A stretch of 64,000 bases of DNA from Acanthornis magna. Lineage: Eukaryota; Chordata; Aves; Passeriformes; Acanthizidae. The first letter of the stretch is position 1; the number at the start of each line of letters is the position of its first letter. Both the position numbers and the translations under genes were made by a program. The notes beneath the pieces were generated by a model that searched no databases, was not told the DNA's origin, and saw nothing but the letters and a program-made list of their open reading frames with translations. This document shows, piece after piece, positions 16,479 to 33,475 of this stretch. The stretch spans positions 22,665,501 through 22,729,500 of the forward strand of contig JAWUZG010000013.1 in assembly GCA_036785705.1 (NCBI GenBank), read 5' to 3'.

Positions 16479-17144
16479 GTAAGAGTGACATGAACTTCAT
16501 CCTTCTCTATGTATGCTTTACTCTGCTGTTCATGGAGAGCAGGCAGGGTGCAGTAATACTCATTCTCCCTTCCATCTGCGCTCAGCAGTGAGCTGGCTCA
16601 GGGGTTTCCTCAGAGCAGATTTTTTATCAGCAGTTATTCCCCAAAGAAAAGCACAGTGATAGTGGGGAGGAAAACTTTAATCCCACCACCTGCCCTGCTG
16701 GCCGAGAGCAAGTGTCCCCATCTCCAGGACAGCTCTGTCACCCTGGAACTGCACTGTTTTACTCTGGCTACCTCTGGCTTTGTGTCAGCCACCCTGGGGT
16801 GTGCTCAGCCCTGCCCTCACTGCCCCACCCCTGTGCTGTGGTCAGCAGGGACACCGTGGGGTCACACCACTGATGGCTATTGATGGCTGTGCTGTTCCCA
16901 TTGCCGAGCAGAGAGTGTTCGATTGTCCCCAGCCACTGCTGCTGGCTTTGGGATTGGCCACGGGGCTCGTGGGAGCAGCGCACTGTCAGTGTCCACAATG
17001 TCACCACATCCTTGTGCCAGGCGGGAAAATGACAGATCTGAGGCTTTCCCCTTTAGAACTTCCCTCTCTGCAGTCCTGGGCTTTGCAAGTCCAGAACAGA
17101 GACTTCTTCCTGAGGACTATAAAAAATCAACCTATCTCCATAAA

Positions 17145-17300
17145 GAGGAAGGAATTGTTCCCTGGGAGGGTGTGCAGGCCCTGGCACAGGTGCCCAGAGC
17201 AGCTGTGGCTGCCCCTGGATCCCTGGCAGTGTCCCAGGCCAGGCTGGACATTGGGGCTTGGAGCAGCCTGGGACAGTGGGAGGTGTCAGGAGCTGAAAGG
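17145..17300 (+). mobile_element. CR1 LINE fragment
   Basis: 'gaattgttccctgggagggt', 'ggcacaggtgcccagagcag', 'gtgtcccaggccaggctgga', 'agcctgggacagtgggaggt'. Sense orientation, 3' tail lost. Lies in JAKMIP3 intron 7, which otherwise looks unique. Confidence 0.85.
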
Positions 17301-17673
17301 AGGTGATATTTAATGTCCCTTGCACCTTCCAGAGCCACCAACAGCCACCAGAGCCAGGAGCTGGGGCAGGGTGAGGGCTGCAGTGCCATGGTCACCCATG
17401 GAGCAGCTGCAAGGGGACACCCAAGCTCTCTGTGTAAAGCTTACAATCAGCTTTATTTTGGTTTGGTTTTCATGGACATGAAGAGCAATTTCTAGTTGTC
17501 TATGGCAAACCTGAAAGGTGTTAGAGTAAATAACCCATGGCTGGTGACAGAGAGGGACAGTGGCCAGCAGTGACATCGCTGTCTGCTGCTTCCCAGTGGC
17601 TCCTTGTACTGACATGGTTAATTTAAATAACTGCTCTCTGGAAACACCTAACACATGTCTCTGATTTTTGCAG

Positions 17674-17733
17674 GAACGTGATAAGCTGCTAAGGTTCAGG
17701 AAGCAAAGGAAAAAAATGACGAGAATTCCTAAG
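17674..17733 (+). CDS. JAKMIP3: JAKMIP3 coding exon 8 (residues 429-448)
   Basis: 60 nt, phase 0-0, ERDKLLRFRKQRKKMTRIPK. A very basic exon (RFRKQRKK) that could act as a nuclear-localisation-like or lipid/tubulin-binding patch (inference). Donor AAG|GTAAAA is weaker than its neighbours. Confidence 0.95.
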
Positions 17734-18396
17734 GTAAAAAACAAAGCCTTCTATGGTGACATGCTGATGGACAATGCTGGGATGCTCAGAGCACCTCAGG
17801 GACATGGGAATGTTCTCCCTAAGGGGCTGCAAATGGGTCCTAAACTTAAATTTTGCTCATGGTAGTTCAAGGACATTCACTGAGTGTATTGGGATATTCA
17901 GGAAAAATCTGGGAGGGACGGGGGACCTGTTTGCATCGTGCATTCCAAGCCCTTTCATGCTCTGCATTCACCCTGTGGGACTCTGGTGGGCTGTGGTTGT
18001 CTTAAGAGCAGAAAAATTTTATGAATTAACACATCTCAAAATTATCTTCTAATGGTGCTGCCTGGAAACATGTGTACGTTGTAAATAATTCATGAGGGAG
18101 TTTAGTAACATGCGAAAATTGCTGGTTAGGGAAGCAATGGTTAGAGCTCAGGGAAAAGGGAATGTTGGTTAATGAGGGCTTGGCAGGGTGTTAATGTAAA
18201 TACTAACACTGAAATGACACAGGAAGGTTTAATGTCAGGCACTGCAAATGTGCTGTGATCCACAGATGAAGAATTAGAGTGAGGCTGGAGCTAATGAATC
18301 TATGAATAACTAATTGAGGTCGATGGGAGATCGCTCCTGTCATCCTGAAAATCACAGCCAGCCCTTCCAGGGAGTCACATGCTGTCTCTGAAAGCA

Positions 18397-18710
18397 GGAT
18401 GGGGCTTTGGACAGGGGATGGAGGGACAGGACACAGGGAATGGCTTCCCATGGCAGAGGGCAGGGATGGATGGGATCTTGGGAATTAGGAATTGTTCCTG
18501 TGAGGGTGGGCAGGCCCTGGCACAGGTGCCCAGAGCAGCTGTGGCTGCCCCTGGATCCCTGGCAGTGTCCCAGGCCAGGCTGGACATTGGGGCTTGGAGC
18601 AGCCTGGGACAGTGGGAGGTGTCCCTGCCATGGCAGGGGTGGCACTGGGTGGGCCTTGAGGTCCCTTTCAACCCAAACCATTCTGGGGCTCTGTGATTCT
18701 CCTTCAAAAG
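18397..18710 (+). mobile_element. CR1 LINE 3' fragment
   Basis: Well-preserved copy: 'gggacaggacacagggaatg', 'ttcccatggcagagggcagg', 'ggcacaggtgcccagagcag', 'ccatggcaggggtggcactg', 'tcaacccaaaccattctggg', 'ctctgtgattct'. Sense orientation. Confidence 0.92.
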
Positions 18711-19078
18711 TTACCCACTGCAAATTAAAACCAAAGGCCAAAATCCAGATTGTAAATCATCAATAAAAAATCTCTGTGAAGTGTTGTCTTTGGCTTTCAA
18801 GCATTTACAGTAAATCTTTCTTTACCACCACTGCCCTCATTCATTTAAACAAAAAGTAGCTTTGAGTGGAAAACTGGATTTCTTCAAACCATAAACACGT
18901 TGCTGTGGTGATTAACTTCAAGTTTTCAAGTAAAATACTTTCTGAAAATCTAACTTTTGTTGTGGTGCTGACAGGAGGGACACTGTGGTGGTGACAATGG
19001 ATTAAAAGATATTTCAGTGCACAGCTCTTGCCTCATGCGGAGGTGAACACTCAAAATAAAAAGGGTGCTTAGCCATAG

Positions 19079-23167
<4,089 letters not shown>

Positions 23168-23489
23168 TAATATTAAATTATTTAATCATTGCCTTTCCAG
23201 CATAACCTCTTACTGTTGCTCTTGCTGATAAACAGTGTTCTGGGGTTCGCAGGTTTTATATGTTCCTCAGACTAAGAGATTAGCTTCCAAATAAAGTTTA
23301 TTTTGCCTGATATGCAGAAATATGTAATTTGTTTTTAGCGAAATAGAAATTTTGTAGGCACATAGCTGAAAATTTCCCTTTTAATGCAAACCAGTTTTTT
23401 TACATGAAAGAGTTTTTAGTCACTGAAATGTTCCTATTCCATTTGTGTACTACAGATGTGTGAAAATAATATGGACAAGTTTAGCTTAG

Positions 23490-23726
<237 letters not shown>

Positions 23727-24052
23727 TGAGTAGTATTTGTAGCTTAAGGGGATGCAGAAGGTGCAATATTCTAATCTGTGTTGCACAGCCCTGCTGGAAA
23801 TAATTCATGTTTAACACGAGATCCTTATAACCCAGCTGGCAGCGTGGGTTTCTGGTGGCATTCCCTGTGTGTCTCGGTGCGAGGCTGCATGAGGACAGTG
23901 GCCCTGGGGACAGCCCCGTGTCCCCCAGAGCTCGGGGGGGCTCTGAGCGCTCCCCCTGCCCCGGGGCGCTGGGCTCAGCCCAGGGCTCGCCCTGGAGCTC
24001 ACCGTGCCCAGCACGGTCCCTGTGCCCCAGGTCAGGATCACCGCAGGGCTAA

Positions 24053-24361
<309 letters not shown>

Positions 24362-24364
24362 TGA

Positions 24365-24455
24365 CAGGTTGTGGTGGCCGTGTTGTGGCAGGAGGGTGGA
24401 ATGGGATGAGCTCTAAGGTCATTCCAACCCAAAGCGTTCCGTGACGCTGTGCTGT
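24365..24455 (+). mobile_element. CR1 tail remnant
   Basis: 'gaatgggatgagctctaagg', 'cattccaacccaaagcgttc', 'cgtgacgctgtgc'. Sense orientation, ending about 40 bp before the exon 14 acceptor in a 314-bp intron. Confidence 0.75.
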
Positions 24456-24474
24456 GACACACCAGAGTGGGTAA

Positions 24475-24624
<150 letters not shown>

Positions 24625-24679
24625 TGAGCAAAACCAGATGCTCTGTGCTGACTCCTGTTCTCCGTTTCTCTCTTGTCAG

Positions 24680-24733
24680 GACATAGTAGTAGCAGAGCTG
24701 ATGAAAAAGTTGGACATTTTAGGGGATAACGCC
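24680..24733 (+). CDS. JAKMIP3: JAKMIP3 coding exon 15 (residues 650-667)
   Basis: 54 nt, phase 0-0, DIVVAELMKKLDILGDNA. Start of the C-terminal JAKMIP coiled-coil domain. The donor GCC|GTAAGT is followed 6 nt later by a second possible donor GTATGT. Using it would add Val-Ser in frame. Confidence 0.95.
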
Positions 24734-26337
24734 GTAAGTGTATGTTCCTTTAATAAATTGTGCATGCTTTGGGGAACACCTGTCCTTGTGTGGAGTGAGC
24801 ACAGCTGCCTTGGTCTGGTGCTGCACAGCCTGTCCTGCCTCTGGTTTGGGCTATGAGCAAAGCATTTCTGGCTTTTTAAGGTTTTGCTACCGCCTGAAGA
24901 GTGAAACGCAGGGGTTCGGTGTCACCATATTGCTTCTGATATTTCTGTTCTTTGGAAAATACTGCTGGTGTTCGGTATTTTCTGGCCACACACAGTTTCT
25001 TGATTTGCTTGCTCTGCATTTGCTTTGCTTTTGCATTTCAGCAGCTGTGTGCTTTGAGCTAGTCTGATAACCCATAAACCCTTGGTAACAACCAGGGCAT
25101 CAAGCAAAAAGTTACAACAGCAGCGTGAAAAGGAGAGGCAAATAATAAGAAACTCGGAAGTGTTTCTCCTTCAGCAAGTGTCAGTGCATATTGCACACAA
25201 AGCTGTGTCCGTGGAGGGCACAGGAGTTCCCGGGTGTCCTTTCCTGTGCTCTCCTCCATCAGCACAGCCCCAGGGCGGTGAGGGGCCCAGGAGAGCAGAG
25301 CCCCTCCAGCCCAAGGTGTCACAGAGCCCTTGGCCACTCCAGGGTCCTCCTGGGAGCCACCACAGCCCTGGGGCTGCAGCTGAGTCCCCACTGCCCTGGG
25401 CTGCCCCAGCTCTCCCTCAGGACAGCAAAACGCCATCGCCAGGACCATGGGACAGCCTGGAAGGAGCAGAACCATAAATACCTGAGGGTGTGAGGCCCTG
25501 GCACAGGTGCCCAGAGCAGCCCCTGGATCCCTGGCAGTGTCCCAGGCCAGGTTGAACATTGGGGCTTGGAGCAGCCTGGGACAGTGGGAGGTGTCCCTGC
25601 CATGGCAGGGGTGGCACTGGGTGGGCTCTGAGGTCCTTTCCAATGCAGACCACCCAGGATTCCCTGGTGGAATCACTGTGGATAGCACTGCCACTGTCCC
25701 AGCAGTGCCCTGAGCTGAAGCTCTGCACAGTCCCTGTGATCAGCACCTGCCCTGGCCCTGACCCAGGGTCCCCACCGCAGCGAGGCCAAGCCGAGGGGAT
25801 CCCCTCCCCTCCTCCTGCTGTGCCTGTGGTCACGCTCAGCTTTGGGATGAAATGCCAAGCCCGGTTCCCGTACTTTGGTTTTTTTGAGAAGGCAACAAAA
25901 GATGGGTGGAATAGCCAACATCTCAACAAATGCTTCCCAAAATCATGACTCGGCTGCACAAAGTGAAGGCTGCGCATGGGATGAGCACTGCATCTCTTCT
26001 CCCCATGGCTCTTTGTGCTGAGCTTGATCTTGTCCTGTGTAACTGTGTGTTTATTCCCTGGTGGGTAAAAATAGATCCAGTGTCACTTTTCTTTTTGGTA
26101 AATATGAAAATTTTAGAAGAATTATGTATGATAAGGATATATCATAATGTAATGTAATAAGGTAATGAATATTGACAATGGCTTTTACAATGATGTTGCA
26201 TTACAATATTAATTTTCTCTGCCTTAATTCCTAAAACGTATTTAACTTCAGATGTATTTAAAACAGCAGTGGCCCAAGTAGTGGGTTAATAACAAGGCAC
26301 TGGGATTTGTTGTAATTGGGCTCTGCTTTTGGTGCAG
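24734..26337. other. JAKMIP3 intron 15
   Basis: 1.6 kb with a CR1 copy at 25485-25690. An AT-rich stretch at about 26080-26220 precedes a normal acceptor 'gcttttggtgcag'. Confidence 0.8.
25485..25690 (+). mobile_element. CR1 LINE 3' fragment
   Basis: 'ggcacaggtgcccagagcag', 'gtgtcccaggccaggttgaa', 'ccatggcaggggtggcactg', 'gaggtcctttccaatgcaga'. Sense orientation, with a small internal deletion. Confidence 0.9.
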
Positions 26338-26403
26338 AATCTGACCAATGAGGAGCAGGTGGTCATCATCCAGGCCAGGACCGTCCTCACGCTGGCTGAA
26401 AAG
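26338..26403 (+). CDS. JAKMIP3: JAKMIP3 coding exon 16 (residues 668-689)
   Basis: 66 nt, phase 0-0, 'NLTNEEQVVIIQARTVLTLA' then EK. Donor AAG|GTAAAG. Confidence 0.95.
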
Positions 26404-26758
26404 GTAAAGAGCCCAGCATCATCCTCAGAGCTTGTGTGTGCTGAAGGCACCTGAGCCTCTGAGCAGAGCCTGCTGTGGGAGGTGACAGCTCCACACCAAA
26501 TGCCACGGTGCTCCATGGGGAATTACTCAGGGCTTGGTCCAAGTGAAGGTAACAGCACTGCAGACAGGCCCTGCTGCATTTAAATGTTACTGAACTCGCA
26601 CAGCGATGTCAGAAGGGAAGGGCCAGGCTTTGAAATACGGCTTTTTTCCATTGCTAATATACAGAACAGAAAGATACAATGATATAGTGAATTCTCCTCT
26701 GTTGCTTAAGCAGTCCTTGCCGTGTGCTGCCACCTCCCCGAGCGCCAGGGGAGGCTGA

Positions 26759-27070
<312 letters not shown>

Positions 27071-27904
27071 TGAGTTAGGACACCTGGATTAACTCACCCT
27101 GTGCAGTGTGTGCTCTGTGCTCTCTGGAAACGCTGCTCTGGGCAGTGCCCAAGGGCTGCTTGGGATGAGAGTTAAATCCTCTGCACCCTGAGCTAACCAC
27201 AGCTCTCTCATGAACAGAATTCCTTGGGTTTGGGTGGTCCTTGCAGGGTTAGGACCTGAAAAATAACTTACTCAACATGAGTTTTAATTCAGCCAAAGTT
27301 TCAGTAAAGAACTGATAAGGAAATGAAGTTTTCAGTAACTTTTCTTGCCTTTTCAAAACTGATGTTTTAGCCTGGACATTTCCTTGGATTTTGAATTACA
27401 GGCTCTGTAACCAGAGCGGCTGGAGGCATTCTGGGATGTGTAAATTTGAAATGAAACTGCTTTTTGGTCAGGTCCATCATTAGCTGATCCTAAGGCATTT
27501 CGCCCATCTTTTCAGTCATCAGCTGTCTTGTTTCCATCCATGAGAGGAAGGTTTAATCTATATTCACAAAAGGCAAAAAGCTTCATCTCTGCTTATCTCA
27601 TATTTTCAGTTCTATGTAAACCTAGAGCACAGTTACACTTTTTGAGGAGCCATGAGTATTTATGCTTCTTTCTGGATCCTGTTCTACTTGCATCTTGAAC
27701 CATGTGGGGGAGCTTTTGCTCCATACATTTTCTGTCCTGTGAGGGTGATTTTTAAGACTGATTTTTGTCAGATCCTGAGCTATATCTGGAAGCAATGAGC
27801 AGAGGAAACCCTGGAAGGCACACAAGCCCCCTTGCCTGTGGGCTCAGCCCTGTAACACCTTCTAGAGGAATTTCCCTGTCAAATCCCTGTTCCCTTGGGG
27901 GAGC

Positions 27905-27950
27905 AAGATGGTCTTTAAGGCCCAGTCCGGGGGTCTGTGATTCTGTGATC
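27905..27950 (+). mobile_element. CR1 tail remnant
   Basis: 'caagatggtctttaaggccc' followed by 'ctgtgattctgtgat', the CR1 terminal octamer-type repeat. Short, so less certain. Confidence 0.55.
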
Positions 27951-28767
27951 GCCTGCCCTGAGCTGTCCTGAGAAGCGCTGTGTGCAGCTGAAGGTGTCTT
28001 CTCATGGGAAGCTGCGAGTGCAAGCTCTGTGCAGCCTGTGCAGAGGGGCTGAGGGTTATTTATTTGCATTCTCCTGTATTTTCCAAAGGCATCACGCACG
28101 TGTCTTAGGCACAGCCTTGCTCCAGGGCACAAATGCAGCCTGAAAGCAGCAAGGAAACTTTGTTCTGCCATGGAATTCGAGTGCTAAAGCCCTTTTGCTT
28201 TATAAAATTTGCTTCACTTGCGTGTTTCCTTTGTGCCCCGGAGATGAGGAGCAGCTAATCGTGATCCCTCCTGCAGCAGAGCCAACAAGATTAGCAGCGG
28301 AACCGCTGAGCTGCGGGCACGGCTCTCACTCTGCTCCAAGAGGCATTGGCTGGCACTGCTGCTGCTCTGGGCACCCCACGGAGGGAGCCTCCCACGCTCT
28401 TCCTCCTTCCCACGTCAGTCCATCCAGAGAGGGACGATGGTTGTGTCCCTGAGGTTTGGGGCTCAGCAGAAATCCACGTCTCAAATAGCAGCGTTTTGCT
28501 GGGAAGAGGCTGCGAGGTATTGGTGCTGTGTTTAAAAGGAAAAGCAGAATGTTCTCCTGAGATCCAAAGCGTTCTTCCCCACGGAGGTGCCGTGGTTATC
28601 ACAGGTTATCCTCAGTACCGCAGCTCCTGCCCTGCCGCCCCTGGCCTGGCAGGTGCACTCTGCTGTCCTGCTCTGCTGAGACCTGCTGAGCAAACACCAG
28701 CAGCAGCCCCAGCTGGGAAAACGGGATTTTGAATTGAATTGAGTTATCACAACAGACCCAGCAGGAA

Positions 28768-28885
28768 TTGAAAAGCCGTGTGGATGTGGCACTTGGGGAC
28801 ATGGGTTAGTGGTGGCCTTGGCAGTGCTGGAGGACAGTTGCACTTGGAGGATTTTTCCAGCCTCAACAATTCCATGGTTCTATCG
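28768..28885 (+). mobile_element. CR1 LINE 3' fragment
   Basis: 'gccgtgtggatgtggcactt', 'gggacatgggttagtggtgg', 'ccttggcagtgctgg', 'attccatggttctat'. Sense orientation, of the same subfamily type as the copy at 3.1-3.4 kb. Confidence 0.85.
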
Positions 28886-29117
28886 CAGTGTGGTTCTCCT
28901 GAGGCCATGGGGAGCTCTGCAAGGTGCCCCCAGCTCTGGAGAGGCTGTGCAGAGGTGCCACCAGGCTGCCTTTTCTCCTGCTCTGTATCAAACCTGCTGG
29001 AACTGATCTCAGCTTGCCCTTGGCTTGCCTGAGGGAATAGCCTTTGTCTTGAGCCCCAAGGCAGGAGACACTGCCTGGCAGCACCACCTGCCCTGGGAGG
29101 GTGCCAGGCTCAGGGAC

Positions 29118-29574
29118 CGGGGAAGTGTGGCCAGTCCATCTCCTGCACTCCTCTCCATCTCAGTGACCCCAGGAAGTGTGGCCAGTCCATCTCCTGCACT
29201 CCTCTCCATCTCAGTGACCCTGGGAAGTGTGGCCAGTCCATTTCCTGCACTCCTCTCCATCTCAGGGACCCCAGGAAATGTGGCCAGTCCATCTCCTGCA
29301 CTCCTCTCCATCTCAGGGACCCCGGGAAGTGTGGCCAGTCCATCTCCTGCACTCCTCTCCATCTCAGTGACCCCAGGAAATGTGGCCAGTCCATCTCCTG
29401 CACTCCTCTCCATCTCAGGGACCCCGGGAAGTGTGGCCAGTCCATTTCCAGCACTCCTCTCCATCTCAGGGACCCCAGGAAATGTGGCCAGTCCATTTCC
29501 TGCACTCCTCTCCATCTCAGGGACCCCGGGAAGTGTGGCCAGTCCATCTCCTGCACTCCTCTCCATCTCAGGGA
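29118..29574. repeat. 51-bp tandem repeat, about nine copies
   Basis: The unit 'aagtgtggccagtccatctc' + 'ctgcactcctctccatctca' + 'g(t/g)gaccc(c/t)(a/g)gg' repeats with few changes. Because 51 is a multiple of 3, all frames without a stop stay open across the array, which creates long false ORFs on both strands. Confidence 0.95.
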
Positions 29575-30277
29575 CCCAGAGGGTGCATCCCTCTGCCGGG
29601 GAGGGGCAGGAGCAGAGCCCAGCTGCAGGACAGGGTCATCTTCTTGAGCACAAAGCCTCTTGGAGCTGACAGCTCTGCCAGAGGAGGTGCTGGGAATGTC
29701 TTCCCATGAGGAATTTTCCACTGGTTGGTACAAAATGCTGCACACACACAGCAGGGAGTCATTCCTCCTGGCAGGAGCGTGGGCTGGTGCTGCTGTGTCC
29801 TCTGCTGGAGGGCAGGAGAGCTGGGAAGGGGAACTGAGGGACTGCAAACTACATGTAGAACATATCTGCAGCTCACAAAATGAGTCTTTTATGATCCTCT
29901 TTCCTTCTTCCCTTTTCCTATTTACATTTTCCCTTTTCCCTTCCCCCTTCCTTTGCTGTTTTTCCTTTTCCCCTCTCCCCGTGGCCATCTCCCATGCCCA
30001 GGAAGGAGAAGCTGGCTCTCACATGTTGGAGGGGCAGCCTAGGCTGGGCCCAGAGGCTGTCCCCATCCCAGAGCTGCTCGGAGCCCCACAGGATGAGGGC
30101 AGCCTGAAGTATTTCCCCTCTGGATGGAGTTTTCCTTGCTGTCCCACGCGGGAGGCTCAGCACGCAGCCCCTCCACTGCTCCCGTTGCCTTTCAGGGTCA
30201 GATGTTCCGTTCCTCACAGACTCCTCACCCGACCAGGGACAAGCTCAAGCTGACAGCTTTATATTGTTTTTGATTAG

Positions 30278-30772
<495 letters not shown>

Positions 30773-30778
30773 TGACAG

Positions 30779-30844
30779 AGAATTAAAGAGCTAGAAGAAA
30801 GAATTGAAGGCCAAAAAAGACAAATAAAAGAGTTAGAGGAAAAG
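30779..30844 (+). CDS. JAKMIP3: JAKMIP3 coding exon 20 (residues 807-828)
   Basis: 66 nt, phase 0-0, 'RIKELEERIEGQKRQIKEL' then EEK. Last coiled-coil exon before the variable C-terminus. Donor AAG|GTAAGG. Confidence 0.95.
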
Positions 30845-31745
30845 GTAAGGTCATGCAGACGGAACAGACGCTGTGTGTGCACATGACCATTCTCCATTTC
30901 ACCTGGGCCAGGGAGCAGCCTTAGAGAGAGCTCGTGTGTGCAGTGCAGTGAGCGAGGGGGAGAGCTCCAGGAAACCAGCTGGCATTTGCGCCAGTCCCCT
31001 CAGGAGGAAAGGTTAAATGGAGTCCTACCTTCCCGCTACCCTTCGGTGCGGTCCGAAGCACAGGGCTCGGCAGGGATGGGGGTCTGTCACCATGGGAAGG
31101 CACAGAGCCGAGGGCTGAGGTCAGCAGGTGCTCTGGGGACGGAGCTGGGATTTTTGCTCCTCCCTCCCTCCGTCCCATCCCCAGCGCCTGGAGGTGCAGC
31201 TGCCTGGACCAGCCTTTCCCAGCAGGAGTCAGGGCCTTCGCTCTCCTCCCTCACCTGCAGCCACAGCCATGGTTCGTGTCACTGAGCTTTCTCCAGGCAG
31301 ACAAAACTGGTGTGTTTTACCCCAAAATTGCCCTCAGCTGCACCCACCCGCTCCCAGTGGGATGGCCCTGGTCAGGAACAGCAGGGGCTGAGCTGGACTA
31401 GCGCCTGAGACTGAGCCCAGACCTCAGCAGGGCTGGGCTTGGTGCTGTGGAGGTGTCAGAATTCAGCTGATGTTTCCCCCCCATTTTCCCTGAGCCCGTG
31501 GCTGTGGCTGGTGGGGCTCAGAGGGGCAGGGGATCACTGTCACCTGTCCAAGGGACACAGGAGCTCTCGTGAGCCAAGCTGAGCCCCAAGCCCTTGGACT
31601 TTACTTCACTCTCCATATTTCTTCTCACCTGAGAGTTTTGTTGCACTCTGTCTGTAACCACAGCTTATTTCTCAGCTAAACACACTGTAAACTCTTAATC
31701 TCTTTCTTCTCTTCCATTTTTTCCTCTCTTCCCTCCCCTTTTCAG
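30845..31745. other. JAKMIP3 intron 20
   Basis: 0.9 kb, no repeat recognised, ending in a long pyrimidine tract 'cttccctccccttttcag'. Confidence 0.85.
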
Positions 31746-31796
31746 TTTTTATTTTTGTTTTTATTTTTCTCCTTAGCTTTCATTCTTTGGTCATAG
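31746..31796 (+). CDS. JAKMIP3: JAKMIP3 coding exon 21 (residues 829-844 and stop), hydrophobic tail
   Basis: Encodes FLFLFLFFSLAFILWS followed by TAG, the conserved C-terminus of JAKMIP2/JAKMIP3. The strongly hydrophobic 16-residue end looks like a tail anchor or membrane-associating segment, consistent with the Golgi association reported for the NECC proteins. The exon probably runs on to a GTAAGT donor at 31819. The stop is 22 nt before that junction, too close to trigger nonsense-mediated decay, and I saw no AATAAA in the next several hundred bases, so a spliced 3' UTR is likely. Confidence 0.93.
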   Translation, partial: FLFLFLFFSLAFILWS

Positions 31797-31818
31797 TCCT
31801 TCAGGCCACATGCACAAG
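31777..31818 (+). CDS. JAKMIP3: Candidate alternative JAKMIP3 exon 21b (in-exon acceptor)
   Basis: Inside the hydrophobic-tail exon, 'ttatttttctccttag' is itself a strong acceptor ending at 31776. From there 42 nt in phase 0 read LSFFGHSPSGHMHK up to the AAG|GTAAGT donor at 31819. Its use shifts the frame by 31 nt, removes the hydrophobic tail and stop, and continues into a downstream exon. Directly visible: acceptor, open phase-0 frame, strong donor. Not shown: that transcripts use it. Confidence 0.5.
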
Positions 31819-33411
31819 GTAAGTCCTCAGGTCTCTTCTCGTCTCTCCTTCTCATAAAGCACCAGAGCCTTCCTCTTGCTGTTTCAGCAGGACTGGAGGG
31901 TCTCGTGGGCATCCCGGAGAACCCAGAAATGGAAATCTCCAAATCCTTTAAAAAAAATGTGAAACTTGGGCACCTGCAGGCAAAAACTTGTCAAACAGAA
32001 TTTCCTTCTTTGGAGGGGAGGACAAGGGAAAATTAAGCAGGCTTAAAAGCAAGGAAACTTCTAGCAAGCCAGGGAAGACACCCAGTCTGGGGTTATTCCT
32101 CTGAGCACTTCAGGGGCTGCTCCAGCTGGTCCTTGCTGGAAGCCCATGGACACCTCAGCCCTCTCCCTGCACAGCCTGTCCTGCCCCCAGGACAGCAGCC
32201 CGCGGGTTTGGGGGAGCATGGCGTTTATTGGGGTGTGTTCCTCCAGGCATTGTGCCGTAGGGTACTCCCCAAATCCCCTGTTCTCAGGAAAATAGGGGAT
32301 AAATCACCCTATTTCTGTGTGTGCTGCCCCAAATGACCACGGCGTGGATGGCGTGGAGGGGAACGCTCCCTCTAACCAACATTAATGGAATATAGCACAG
32401 ATCCTTTTCTATCAGTTGTACAGCTCAACAGATAATCATGAACAGGACCTCACGGAAGTTTTGTGAATGTTATTTTTGCCCCGGGGGTTTTCCCTGATTG
32501 GTGTTTTCATGTCTTGTTTCAGCCTCCCGAGGACGCTGCAGCTGCTCCTGCTGTCCTTGCCATGGGGACAGCTCTGCTTCCCGAGCCCCACACAGAGACA
32601 TTGTCCTTCCCACCCCCCCGGATCCATCTCCTGCTCTGCTGCTGGCAAAGATGGGAGCTGCAGTCCTTGGGACCCTTGCACGGGGGCTGAGCCAGGCTGT
32701 GGGAGACCCTGCACCTCTGAAATCCCCAGGGAGGTTTGGAAAGGACAGGACTGAGCCGACAGAGAAAGCCAAAACTCTCCTCCTCCCTGTCCTCCACCAC
32801 AGGCTGCTCCGGAGCCCAGCTCTGCTGCTCGAGCAAAGCTCCCGTGCAGTCTAGGCTCTGCTGGACACGCTCCAGGCCCTGTGACAGCAGCACTATAATT
32901 AATTCAGATACACTGAATTTATTTGGGTTCCCTGCTAAGCAGGTGGCAAATTGCTTCTGTGTAGAAGTGCCCGTGCCCTGTTTGTATGTCACGCATTTAT
33001 ATTTGTTACCCATAGATCTTTAAAAATCTGTCTTGAAAGAAGATTTTGGGAAGAGTTCCAGAGGAGCAGTTCATGAAAAGCTGAATATGAATGGAAATTA
33101 AGTGCTTTGTCCCAAGGTATTTCTTCGTAACACAGGGTATGTCCCATAGTTTGTTGAATATCCCACGAGCCCAGTTTTAGGGAGAAAAACATAAAGCTAC
33201 ATTCAAGAAATCGAGCTGTAATATTTTTTTTGAGTTTGCAGTAAACCATGATGAGAAAAATGACACAATAATTTATAATTGGCTGTCCCTGAACAATGAC
33301 AAAAGGCTTAACACTGTCCCAGCAAAAAGTTCAACCTGGAAAAGAGTGAACTAAAACAGATTATCCTGATCCACGTGCACTGGGCTGGGAAAGGCAGCAA
33401 GAGGGAACAGA

Positions 33412-33475
33412 AGATGTTGTCACCTGGAAGATGCTGACACCTGGAAGATGCTGACACCTGGAAGATGTCCTCACC
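33412..33475. repeat. Short 17-bp tandem repeat
   Basis: Three to four copies of 'gacacctggaagatgct'. Confidence 0.8.

Noticed and set aside
18352..18741. Recurrent 'PCHGRDTSHCPRLLQAP' proteins on the minus strand, also at 21.6, 25.5, 36.8, 39.4, 42.2 and 51.3 kb
   Set aside because: They are antisense translations of CR1 3' ends, which do not encode protein there.
29009..29988. Open frames of 185-292 codons over the 51-bp array
   Set aside because: The repeat period is a multiple of 3, so frames stay open trivially. The region is intron 18 of JAKMIP3.
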